Assembly: GCA_030062745.1 (NCBI GenBank)
Contig: CP099850.1
Span: 7,254,001-7,318,000 of the forward strand
Source of the DNA: Capitulum mitella
Lineage: Eukaryota; Arthropoda; Thecostraca; Pollicipedomorpha; Pollicipedidae
Reading direction: 5' to 3'
Length of the DNA: 64,000 bases
In this document: piece by piece, positions 50,860-59,734 of the stretch
Position numbering within the stretch: the stretch's first letter is position 1
How the letters are laid out: each line of letters starts with the position of its first letter
The notes under the pieces: model-generated
The model's database searches: none
The model's input: the letters and a program-made list of their open reading frames with translations, nothing else
What the model was told of the DNA's origin: nothing
Translations under genes and position numbers: made by a program

Positions 50860-51700
50860 CCGGTGGAAGTGCAAGGAGGCCTCTTTGCCCCAGCCTTTTC
50901 TCCGGGTCCCCTCACAGACATCCCTGCGGGCTGCCGCTGCACGTGGTGCCTTGTGAGGGTGGGTGCGGCGGCGGTTCTACCAGCTTCAGCTAATTTTAAT
51001 GCTAGCTCTTTGCTGCTGCATGGAAAGAAACTGGTCAGAAATGGCTCTGGCCCTGCCTCCTTTGAAAACCCTCCCACCCAGGCGCGTCCGGCCGCGCTGG
51101 AGAGAGGGTATCGCTGCCGGCGGCGTCGCGGCGCGGCGGCTGCGCTCGGCGCGGCGATGTTGTCTCCGAGGCCGGCCGGCGCGGCGATGTTGTCTCCGAG
51201 GCCGGCCGGCGCGGCGATGTTGTCTCCGAGGCCGGCCGGCGCGGCGATGTTGTCTCCGAGGCCGGCCGGCGCGGCGATGTTGTCTCCGGTGCCGGCCGGC
51301 GCGGCGATGTTGTCTCCGGGGCCGGCCGGCGCGGCGATGTTGTCTCCGAGGCCGGCCGGCGCGGCCGCCGCAGACGGCGCCGGTACCGCGGTACGCCGGT
51401 ACCGCGGCCGGGCGCGGCGGTCCGGCTCACGCCGCGCCGCCGCCGCCGCCGGCCCACGCAGCCGGCCTGCAATCTGTCATTACGGCGCGCGGAGGCGTAA
51501 TTTGCCGTCGTCTTCCGACCGAGGACGGCGATTTGCGGCGCGGGCAGTTGGCGTACGGAGGCGCTTCGCGGCGATCCCGGCGCGCGGCGAATGGTGTTTT
51601 CGCCGCGCGGCCGGCACTTAGCTGACCGACTGCGGGTCGCGTTCGGGTGCCGGGGCGGCGATTCGCGCATGCGCGGCGCAGTCGTTGGCATCGCGGTGAT
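50860..51700. promoter_or_regulatory. CpG island containing a 30-bp minisatellite
   Basis: A GC-rich island on either side of the minisatellite at 51151-51360. Near 51379-51408 CCGGTACCGCGG occurs twice in close succession. Four overlapping frames stay open for 200-350 codons because the repeat unit is a multiple of three and lacks stops. I find no domain in them. Confidence 0.4.
51151..51360. repeat. 30-bp minisatellite, seven units
   Basis: Seven head-to-tail units of exactly 30 bp, each starting GCGGCGATGTTGTCTCCG and ending GCCGGCCGGC. Units 1-4 and 7 are identical, and units 5 and 6 differ at two positions and one position near base 19-20. In one plus-strand frame each unit encodes the ten residues AAMLSPRPAG. 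Every unit contains several CpG sites. Near-identity of units indicates recent expansion. Confidence 0.98.
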
Positions 51701-51948
51701 TCTGTTGCTGTTTGCGGTGACGAGGCTGTGGTGTGAAGAACAATGAGGTCCGGCGGCAAATGGCAAATACAAATACAAAGGGCTAATCGGCAGGCTCTTT
51801 TACCGACGGAGGCTCGGAGCTACCCGCCGGATGCTCAGGTGATCCGGCAGATCACGTTACTCGCGGGACAGCTGAATGCGATCCCAATATCGGGCTGTCC
51901 TCTAGCCCAGCGGACGACCATCCAGCTGGTCTTCACTGAGATCTGTCC

Positions 51949-51949
<1 letters not shown>

Positions 51950-51983
<34 letters not shown>
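51950..51983. repeat. CT microsatellite
   Basis: A pure (TC)n run of about 34 bp. Confidence 0.97.
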
Positions 51984-51985
<2 letters not shown>

Positions 51986-52039
51986 GTCAAGTGGTGATTG
52001 TCTGAAACCTGAGTTAGCCTCCAGGGCAAAGCCGGTGGG

Positions 52040-52485
52040 CTATCAGCCTCTCCCCCCCCCCCCGAGGCAGCTGCCGGCCTCCTAGCAGCGTATCCGGACT
52101 CCGAAACAGCTGGCCAGGCGGCTCGCCACCCAGCTGGCCGCAGGACGGCTGCCGGCCGCCGCCGAGCCGTCGCTGGCCGCTGGCCGCTGGCCGGCTCGGC
52201 GGACGCCCCGCGCCGGCCGGCCATTTCTCAGGTGAACGCCGCCGCTCCGGGCGGAAGCGTCGGCGCCGGCCGGGCCGCATCTGGCCCGGCCAATTGGCTC
52301 TCAGCAGGAGAGATACCTGCGGCTGATGGACGTCGCGGCGGCGGTGAACAACACCGCCGGCCGGCCGTCACCCGCCGCCGGCGCCGGCGCGCCGATCCGG
52401 ACTCTGCTCTGACGGCTGAGAGGCTGGCCGTCTTGGATCCCGCCCGACATCGATCTCCCCAGCTGCCTTTGCTCTTCGATCTTGG
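52040..52485. promoter_or_regulatory. CpG-island-like GC-rich block
   Basis: GC-rich with dense CCGGC words and a C run at 52052-52062. CTGGCCGCTGGCCGCTGG near 52172 is a small tandem repeat. No consensus splice donor or strong factor site was noticed. Confidence 0.38.
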
Positions 52486-52489
52486 GGAG

Positions 52490-53000
52490 GCTCGGGGATG
52501 CTGCTAATCTGAGGAAAGGAAGGAGGTTTTGTTCGATTTTCATGTCGTGGCCATCGTACCTGACATCCCGCAGCCACTGAATGTTGTCTAAAGGGTGAAA
52601 CTCAGACTCTAAAGGTACGCTTGGGGCGCCCCTGGGCAAGCGGTCTGAGGCGAGATGTGTCTTCTCAGGGACCACGTCAGGGAACAGTGTGCCATTCTCC
52701 TGTGCTGTGGACTTGCGCTCCTCCGTGATGTGAATGGTTTCAAGCTGTTTCGAGTGCGTTGTTAGATGCAATCTGCGCCTGCTGATTGTGTGTCGCTGTG
52801 ACGAGTTTTAGCGACATGAGATGATGGCCAGTCGGGGCGGTTGTTGCGAAATTGTGACATTTGGTGCGGGAGCTGTTGGAGACTGACTTCGGCCCATCAA
52901 ACTCTGTGCAGCACCGGTATTTCCAGCGACCTTAGCACCTTCACTGCCGTTATATTGACGCTGTGTACTCTGAGACTTTAAAATCGTCTAAAACGGGCGC
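52490..53000. other. Spacer without recognisable gene
   Basis: Mixed DNA. The 156-codon minus-strand frame (52301-52771) runs from ordinary sequence into the GC island and shows no motif, and I do not call it. Confidence 0.4.
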
Positions 53001-53005
53001 CAGGC

Positions 53006-53077
53006 TGGAGATGTCGGGGTTTGAACCCGAGGCCTCTCACATGCGAAGCGAGCGCTCTACCACTGAGCTACATCCCC
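53006..53077 (-). tRNA. tRNA-Ala (anticodon CGC)
   Basis: A 72-nt cloverleaf identical to the copies at 36754 and 49298: G3:U70, anticodon CGC, intact A and B boxes, no intron. TTTT follows about 15 nt downstream on the minus strand, so it should be transcribed and terminated normally. Confidence 0.97.
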
Positions 53078-53131
53078 GCGATGACTAAGCAAGCCGACAT
53101 GAGTTCAGGAAATAACAGTCGTGGATCTAAA

Positions 53132-53480
53132 ATGATGTTTTTTGTGCACGAACGGCAGACCTGTGCCTGGAATTCCACGAACATACAAGAGAATTAACCC
53201 AATGTGATTGAGATATGATGGAAGCGAAGCAAATATCGTAGTATTTCTTAGAAACGTTTCCCTTAGATGATGCTTTATGTGCACGAATGGTAGATCTGTT
53301 CTTGAAATTTCGCAAATGTAGAAAAGGGCAAATCTAGTGTGACTGAGGTATCATGGAGGGGTAGCAAATATCGCAGTATTTCTAAGGAACATTTCCCTTA
53401 GATGACGTATGCGCACGAATGATAGATCTGTTCCTGAAATTCCATGAATGTAGAAGAGAGTGAATCCATTGTGACATGAT
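53132..53480. repeat. Tandem repeat, about 133-bp unit, 2.6 copies
   Basis: A GYGCACGAAYGR(Y)AGAYCTG phrase starts at 53144, 53279 and 53411 (offsets 135 and 132). Each unit continues through a CCTGGAATTCC-type segment, then GTGATTGAGATATGATGG-like and TAGTATTTCTTAGAAA-like segments. Units differ by about one base in six. A partial match to the unit's TTTCCCTTAGATGA segment recurs at about 53908-53925. Confidence 0.85.
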
Positions 53481-53485
53481 AGAAG

Positions 53486-53850
53486 TAGACCTGTGCTCTG
53501 ATTCCGAGAGATCCCCTGCGTCACGCCACTCGTCGCCCGACCCATCTGTAGACCATTCCTTCCAGCGAGGGCGGACACAGAAAGGGAAGTCAATGCCTAT
53601 TCAAGTCCTCTCATGTACAGTTCGAGCAGCCGTTTTCGATGGCATTCTAAATGACACTTATCACGCATTTTAATAGTCTTTTGACAGTGTTCTCGAAAAC
53701 GGTCGCTTGAACTGCACATGAAGGAACTTTGGTGGCATAACCTTTTCTCACTGTATCCACTGTTGTTGACGGGCTGACCCTTGGAAAGGTCAAGCGGCGT
53801 GACATGACGAAGGGAGATAACTCGGAATCAGAGCACAAGTCTGGCAAGTC
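53486..53850. repeat. Large imperfect inverted repeat (foldback)
   Basis: The left arm at about 53486-53640 (TGTGCTCTGATTCCGAG near its outer end, then a CATGTACAGTTCGAG segment) is matched in inverted order by the right arm at about 53690-53850, whose reverse complement begins TTGTGCTCTGATTCCGAG and includes CATGTGCAGTTCAAG. The arms are diverged. The unpaired centre is about 50 bp. This may be a foldback or MITE-like element or two head-to-head copies of one repeat; no target-site duplication was identified. Confidence 0.75.
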
Positions 53851-53876
53851 TGGATGGAAGGGAAACAAACATCTAC

Positions 53877-53909
53877 GTTTCTAGGCAAAACGTAGTTTTG
53901 CCTAGAAAC
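53877..53909. repeat. Perfect palindrome, 15-bp arms
   Basis: GTTTCTAGGCAAAAC and its exact reverse complement, separated by GTA. The right arm runs into AAACATTTCCCATAGACGAT, a diverged copy of part of the 133-bp repeat unit upstream, so the palindrome sits at the boundary of that repeat family. Confidence 0.93.
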
Positions 53910-54372
53910 ATTTCCCATAGACGATATCATTTATTGGTCTGTTATTTTTCCGTCTTGTGTGTTGCGTTCATGATTGCGCCAGGTTCAGGTACTGCGTATT
54001 ACGACGATTATGCCTATTTATTGTTACGCATGAAAATCGAGGGTACGCAATGGGCTCGCTGGACTGGGTGTTCAACTGGTTATCGATATTAATTGTTATG
54101 GTTTCTCTTTGTGCAAGGCTTATGGGAATAAGCTTGATAATTTGAAAAATGTCGGCAATTATCACAGCAGTTATCTCCTATGGGGCTGCGCGCTTAGGAG
54201 AGAAAAGTCATTAAGTCGAATCCGTCGTAACATTACGCGCTGCTTTGAAGCAGACCAGACCACCGTAGATCCTCGCCGTGCGACAGCAGCCGTCATGAAA
54301 GACCGCCTCTCGGAAGTTCCTCGCGGGGTTCAACACACGCCGGCAACATGCCTCGCGCGCCAAACAATCACC

Positions 54373-54414
54373 TATAAATAGGTCGGCGGCCGTGACTCAG
54401 ATCGTGAGTCACGG
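54373..54414 (+). promoter_or_regulatory. TATA box followed by AP-1 inverted pair
   Basis: TATAAATA at 54373-54380 is a canonical TATA box at the upstream edge of a CpG island. CCGTGACTCA (54390-54399) and TGAGTCACGG (54405-54414) form an inverted repeat of two AP-1/bZIP sites with a 5-nt spacer. Two more TGAGTCAC words follow at about 54416-54423 and 54467-54474. A start about 30 bp after the TATA box would fall within the AP-1 pair. An ATG at 54476 opens 86 codons of low-complexity sequence that I do not trust as a protein. Confidence 0.6.
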
Positions 54415-54975
54415 CTGAGTCACGGCACGCGGCAGACGGCCCGGCTCCGGCGCGCCGAGCACGCTCTGAGTCACGATGGCCGCCGCCAAGTGGCGCTGCT
54501 CCACAAGTGTCGGCGCCGTGTCCCTGCAGCGTGCAGGCCGCGCAGGGCGTCGCGTCCAACCCGGCCCGCCCCGTCGGCGGCGATCGGGCAGCGCGCGCGA
54601 CCTGGGCGGGTCGCCGCGGTCGGCGGCGCTGACTCAGGGCGCGTCGCTCGCGAGCGGGGGCGTCGAGGTCACGCCCAGAGCAGGGAGCGTCTCGGGGGCG
54701 AGGGGGGCGTCAGGGTCGGGGGTCGGTCTGCCGTGAGAGTGGCCGCACGTGCCGAGATGGCGGCGCCGCCGACGGGGACGGCTCGGACGCGTGACGCGCT
54801 CGACACCGTATTGCTCGCGGGCCTGAGAGTTTTCGGCAGCGGGCGGGGCCGGCTAGCTGCGGTCGCACCGGAAACCAAGCCTCGTCCGGCAGCATGCGAC
54901 GCGACGGGCGCTGAAGACCGCATCTCTGCTCACTTCCGCCGTGCCCCGGAGCTCGCGATCGCCTTTGTGCCGAGG
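54380..54975 (+). promoter_or_regulatory. CpG island downstream of the TATA box
   Basis: A GC-rich block with GAGATGGCGGC at 54755-54765 (YY1-like). The 169-codon frame at 54490-54999 is Arg/Ala/Gly-rich, and the opposite strand is equally open, so coding potential is unproven. Confidence 0.45.
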
Positions 54976-54984
54976 TCAAAAGGG

Positions 54985-55620
54985 TCATGTAGAGATTAGC
55001 GCAGGATGGTGCGCGAAGACGTGGACGCACGCGTATGCCAAGGTTCGTTGGGATCAGGGGTGTCGGTGTGTATTCTTTTGAGAGGGTCCTGGCCCCCATG
55101 TTGATTTGGGCCCCTCTAATGTTGGTTTGGGTCCCCTCCAATATTTTTTGTCTGTTTTTAAGGGAAATGGGCAATAACAACGAAAAGAACGGCCACAGTA
55201 GATAAGATATAGGGAGAAAGCATACAATAAAGCATAAAGTTATGTATCTATATTTCCGTCTTTTATCTATATACATATATATCGGGATATATGCAATTTT
55301 TATTTCATAAATAGAAGCAGAAACTTGTAAATTTTCGTTGACCAAAATAAAGTTGGCTAAATCCGTTGAAAAACCCACATTTCGTGGAGAACAGGTTGTC
55401 GGGCCATCGGCTTGTCACGACACCCCTGGTTGGAGCAGAAACATCGGCAGCGCCCAGGAGTGTCTCGCACCTATGTCTGCCTCCGTGGATGCACTTTTGA
55501 ATACTTGAACTTATTCTGCTTTCTTGTGCCCGTCGAGTTGTGGGTGTTGTGTTGAGACGAGTAGAACTTTAGAAAGGTAGGAAACTTTTTGTTTCCATTT
55601 TCATGAACAAACTATGTTAC
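54985..55620. other. Spacer with old repeat wording and AT-rich tract
   Basis: At 55085-55150 there are repeated GGCCCCTCTAATGTTGGTTTGG-like phrases (a two-to-three-unit degenerate repeat), followed by AT-rich sequence with TATATATC near 55270. The end of the stretch is pyrimidine-rich and forms the acceptor of the candidate exon that follows. Confidence 0.5.
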
Positions 55621-55626
55621 CTGTAG

Positions 55627-55910
55627 GAGTGTAATCAGGATTTTGCCCCAGACGAGGCCGCGAGCCAAAGAATCCCTATGAAGAAACGGCAATGTGGGTG
55701 TATAGGGTTCTTTCGACTGGCTGCAAGAGCCGAGAAGGAATTTCTAGGGCGACAGCATTGCTACGACGTGTCGGCGCAAAGCGTGAAAATCAAGGTAATC
55801 GACTGCGGGCTCGAGAGTAAACCACCGGCCGTTATGTTGGCCGAATTCAAACCACTGAAAGATTGGATAATGCCAATCATTTCGGACGATTTCCACATAT
55901 TCCAACCAGG
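55627..55910 (+). CDS. Candidate internal exon, product unknown
   Basis: A long pyrimidine-rich tract ending ACCTGTAG provides a convincing 3' splice site, and CAACCAGG|GTAAGT is a near-perfect 5' splice site with GT at 55911-55912. The frame beginning at 55627 stays open for 94 codons and ends two bases into the next. Its composition is ordinary for a globular protein, with SVKIKVIDCGLESKPP near the middle and ISDDFHIFQPG at the end. It has Cys residues but no zinc-finger spacing. An alternative internal donor (ATCAAG|GTAATC) lies at about 55795. I recognise no family, and no neighbouring exon was found. The next GC island begins 60 bp downstream. Confidence 0.42.
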
Positions 55911-55969
55911 GTAAGTTTCTCGTGGTGCGATGACCAGACCTCCTGGGTCCCCTACGTTTGGTCGTGCAC

Positions 55970-56310
55970 TGGTGAAAGGTAACCAGCCGTCACTCAGCCC
56001 CCCCCCCCCCCCCGATCGTCATCTGTCGGCGCCGATTTCCTCTGCGGTCGTTCGGCTGCAACCTTTCTGGCAGCGTTACCGCCCGCTGCACGAAATTTCG
56101 TCAGCCGATTTTCGGCGGGTCGCGTGACCCATCAGCTGACGCCGGCGGCGAGGCCTGGCCGAATCACCTGACGTCACCCGCCTGCTGGTGATCCCAGTTG
56201 ACGGCTGGCGGTGTGGCCGGCCGGGGTGGCCAAGTCCGTGCTGCCCCGGGCCGACCCTTTCCCTCCCGGTCTGGACAGCGGTGGCAGGGCGCGCCCGTGT
56301 CCCTGTGGTG
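55970..56310. promoter_or_regulatory. CpG island with CRE
   Basis: A GC-rich patch opening with a C run at 56009-56023 and containing TGACGTCA at 56169-56176 in the context CACCTGACGTCACC. Regulatory role inferred. Confidence 0.42.
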
Positions 56311-56314
56311 TTGT

Positions 56315-56714
56315 TGTTTGCTACCCACACCCCATAGGATAAGAAAACACTTTTATTCCACAGTTTGGACCTCATTTTCATAATGCTGCATTTTTGGGCA
56401 GGACAGTTTATCGCCTATATCGTCCATTCAGCAGCCGAGCTAAGCAAAAGATCATTCGCACAGGTTATTAAAGTGAAACATATTTTCAGTCTTCAGATAA
56501 ATTTCCCTCTGAGCAGGAGTGGCGTGACGTGGGGGAGGGGAGGGGCAGAGATGGCAGCTGCCCTCCTGCCGGCAGGCAGGGGGCTACAGTATGTTTTTGT
56601 GCCCCCAAAACATTGGCAGGCCCTTTTTACCCAAACCGAAAATTCCGTAGTTGCACATATGTTATCAAAATTCAAAGCAAGGGGCCTCCATAACTAAGCT
56701 TGGTGATTTTTAAT
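56315..56714. other. Spacer without recognisable gene
   Basis: Mixed DNA with a plus-strand frame of 110 codons (56365-56697) that lacks any recognisable motif. Confidence 0.4.
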
Positions 56715-57190
56715 CGGGTTCAGGAGGCCCTTATCTGCACTGAGAGGCCCCCTTTCGGTATCAGGATGCCCTCTTTATGAAAGAGGTAGCCCCAGCTCGG
56801 GATCATGAAGCCTTGTTTTGTGTTAAAGAGGCCCATTGCTGGCTCGGAAAACCCCGTTATCAATCAGGAGGCCCCTGTTCTGATTTAGCAGGCGCCCTCT
56901 ACATATTATTGGGCTCTTGTTCTGGAACAGCACGCCCTTGTTATTTACCAGGAAGCCCCTGATCCGAATCAGGAGGCCCTGTTTTGGGATAAGGAAGCCC
57001 TTTGCTGGATTGGGAGGCCCTGTTTAAGAATCCGGAGACGTCTATCATGAATTAGGAGGTTCCCTCTGTATATCAGTAGGTCCCTGTTCTGGAACATGAG
57101 GCACTATTTTAAGAAAAGGAGGTCCTTTACTAGACTGGGAAGCCTCCTGTATGAATTAGGAGACTCCCCTGCGAGGAGACCCCATTTTGT
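56715..57190. repeat. Degenerate repeat array of AGGAGGCCC-type units
   Basis: For about 475 bp a phrase close to TCAGGAGGCCCTGTT recurs every 20-30 bp with substitutions (for example AGGATGCCCTC, AGGAAGCCCCTG, GGGAGGCCCTG, AGGAGGTTCCC), joined by variable AT-rich linkers. Spacing is irregular and units are strongly diverged. No frame is open along it. It sits just downstream (on the minus strand) of the gene remnant at 57378-59730. Confidence 0.8.
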
Positions 57191-57377
57191 CTAATAGATC
57201 CCCTGGAAAATTCTGCTCCCCAACTCAAAATCTGTGGCGCCGCCCCTATTCCTGAACGACCTAGACTAGATCCTGCAGCACTGGGTCGGCCATCACCGGG
57301 GAGGCTGCGATAACCACCTCCACCCCTCTCCTCTCCAGCTACCGACCAGCTCATCCCTAGACTTCCAAGTTCCGACG

Positions 57378-57638
57378 CTAAAGTGTGTTCTTCGGTCGGG
57401 CCGCCGTGACGTGGAAAGTGAAGCCGTCCTGCAGCGCTGAGTTGGCCGTCACCAGAGAGGCCGCGGTGACCTTCATCACCCTCTTCATGGCCATGGTGGA
57501 GACGGGAAGCTGCAGGTTCAACGGGGTGATGAGCCAGTTCTCCAGTTCCACGTCGCTAATCCCGATCGTAACAAGAGGCTTGTTCTTGGCCTGGCTGAGG
57601 TCGTGCATAGTTGTCACAGCGAAGTCCAGTCGCAGCAC
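57378..57638 (-). pseudogene. 3' terminal exon of the disrupted gene
   Basis: The segment begins directly after the acceptor TTTCCTGCAG with VLRLDFAVTTMHDL and ends at a TAG after 87 codons (...ARPKNTL). No internal stop. It is joined in phase 0 to the upstream exon ending ...EIRSLK. It contains the block DVELENWLITPLNLQLP, which corresponds to the C-terminal conserved region of the family. The intact end and splice sites mean that decay is confined to the N-terminal half. Confidence 0.6.
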
Positions 57639-59730
57639 CTGCAGGAAACTACAGTCAGGTACAGTGTTCGGTACGATACGGTTAGCCAACAGTACAGTAT
57701 GGTACAGCATAGCACAAAATAGAGCAGTACGGGCGTCAGTGCAGCGTCAGAAGATATTGTCTGCATCCCATCTTATTCACCAGTACAGAACAGAACCAAG
57801 ACGGAAAAAAGCACGATGCAGTACAGCATTTTCAGAGTAGTACTGCACCTAAGAACGTACTTTGAGTGACCGGATTTCCTTATTTGTGCTCCTCCTCGCG
57901 GCTGTGAGATTCCTGGTGCTCTGAATCTGTTGCACAGCGAGCAGCCTGTCTCTGGGGAGGCTGGTGTAGAGCAGGCTGAACCTGGCGTCCTCTGGATGCC
58001 CGTGGAACCCGTTTGCCTGGATACAGGCCAGGACTTTGGGCAGCCCCTCGGAGTTGCAATGGAGACACGCCATCTGGATCTCCATGGCTGGGAGCTTGCG
58101 ACCCTCCTCTGCCCTGCTGAAGAGCTTCGCAGCCAGGAAGACGGGAGCGTACACGAAGATAATGTAGTGGATGAGGCGCTGGATCTGGGAACTGGGCTCC
58201 GCCGTGGTGAGATAGAGCCGGTCCTCCCTGGACTGTGTGTTAATCCACCTCGACTGCACCACCTTCCCCGCCTTCATCTTGGCCCACTGTTCCGAGATGT
58301 GCCTGGACATGATTGCCTCCACCAGTCCGATAAGGAACTGGTGGTCTTCACTGAAGGTGTTGAACACCTGGAGGGGAAGGTTCTGGATGTTGGAGAGCAG
58401 AGTGGGGCTGTTCACGGTAGGAATCTCAATGACGGCCAGCTTCCAGGTGTCGGCCATGATGGCCAGGCCGATGGGGCCGCTGAAGGACTCGGTGCCAGTT
58501 GTGGGGCCCATCGCAGCGCTCAAACAGCTTGCCAAAGCGCGGCTCAGCGTGTTGTAAGAAACAGACGATTCTCTGCAATTCTGTCCGCAGCTCCTCTTCC
58601 AGCACCGCAGTCTCGTTCTTCCAGCCAGCCATTTTGGGGCAGCCATCATTGACAGTGGATTTGAGACACCCGAGCTTCTGGAAGAACTGGATAAGGCCTC
58701 GAGCTGGCCGCACCCCAGTCCCGCCCCTGGGCACTACGTGCCCGAAAAACTGCTCCCCGACCAGCTGACCACAGCGCAGTCCTCAACTTTCTCAGGCTGA
58801 AACCTCCTTGTATCTTGCACATCCTCGCCAGCCGTAACTTTAGTGTCGTCTTTCCTCTCATCAAACCACGCAGCAATGAGCACATTTCCTTTGCTCTCCT
58901 CTGTCATCTCCCCCGGAGCCTCTTCCTCATCCGGTTCACTTTCGACTATACATCACTTCAGAACTGCCTTGATTTGTGATGAGTCCGGCTGTAGAATTGG
59001 CTGAGTTGATCATGTGGATCAGAGCTGTGTCACTTAAACGACACCTTTCTGCAGTTTCAAATACCGGTCTCATCCGATTCGCTTCCATTTGTGAGTAAGT
59101 CTTCCTTTTATTCTGCTTCATCAGCTTGTTTCCATCAGTGTCTTCAGAATAGGATACTACAACTACCTTCTCAGCCTTCTTCCTCTGTTCTCCCTTCAAC
59201 TTCAATTTCTGCTGGGCTTTCTTTCTCTGCTGCCTTCTCATAGCCTTCCCTGACCCCTCTTACCTTCTCTTCTCCCTCCATCCGCTGTAGGTTTTTTTCT
59301 GTCTCTTCCTCATCCAGTGGCCAGTCATCATGAGTCGTGTCGTCTTCTGACCCTCAAAGAAGTCTATTTCAGTGTCACGAACATTGGCTTCATCAACAAC
59401 AGGGAAGAGGTTCATCAGCATATCCCGTAGTCTCGCTTTCATTTCCCCATTTTTGGATTTCTGATCCTCTTGCCCATCACCCTCACAGTCCTCCTCCTCT
59501 TGTCAAACACCAGCTGCCGCTACCTCTCTGACTTCATCACCTCCACATTCTGAACCGTCAGATAAACTGTGGGGTAAACCAGAGTCGGAATGGAGGCTTT
59601 CTCGTTCACCTCAAGTATGTCCTCAATGAGGGCGTTTATGTTCTTGTCTTCCAGCTTGCACTGCTCCATGGCCAGCCCGACGTCCCTGTAGGTGGACAGC
59701 TCGTTCGTAGGTAGATGTGTCGGCAGCCCC
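57378..59730 (-). pseudogene. Disrupted gene of an invertebrate uncharacterised-protein family
   Basis: On the minus strand, coding-like segments run in order through several frames. The first (about 59730-59530) has LPTNELSTYRDVGLAM and ends in a stop. Then come acidic and Lys-rich segments (59442-59260, 59241-58936, about 58925-58770) and 58734 to about 58515 with VCFLQHAEPRFGKLFERCDG. The longest, 58514-57861, has GPTTGTESFSGPIG, RWINTQSREDRLYLTT and YAPVFLAAK. A 222-nt intron (57860-57639) with GTACGT donor and TTTCCTGCAG acceptor keeps phase 0 into a last segment with LPVSTMAMKRVMKVT. These blocks match, in order, a family I recall from arthropod and cnidarian predictions (motifs like HANELPLRHLF..LDG.T.GP..F.GPIG, RWLTTANR, VYAP.WF and LPCHTQAVER.VKLVTEAS). 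Function is unknown, and a domesticated or mobile transposase-like origin is possible. The frame changes and the stop suggest a pseudogene, although assembly errors cannot be excluded. Confidence 0.65.
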
Positions 59731-59734
59731 TCGT

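Noticed and set aside
51151-51360. CRISPR-like look of a 30-bp repeat
   Set aside because: Units are directly adjacent with no unique spacers, and the surroundings are eukaryotic. It is a minisatellite.
50548-51621. 357-codon plus-strand open frame and 247-codon minus-strand frame over the same region
   Set aside because: Openness is explained by GC-rich sequence and by a stop-free 30-bp repeat whose length is a multiple of three. Frames on both strands are equally open, and no domain is visible.
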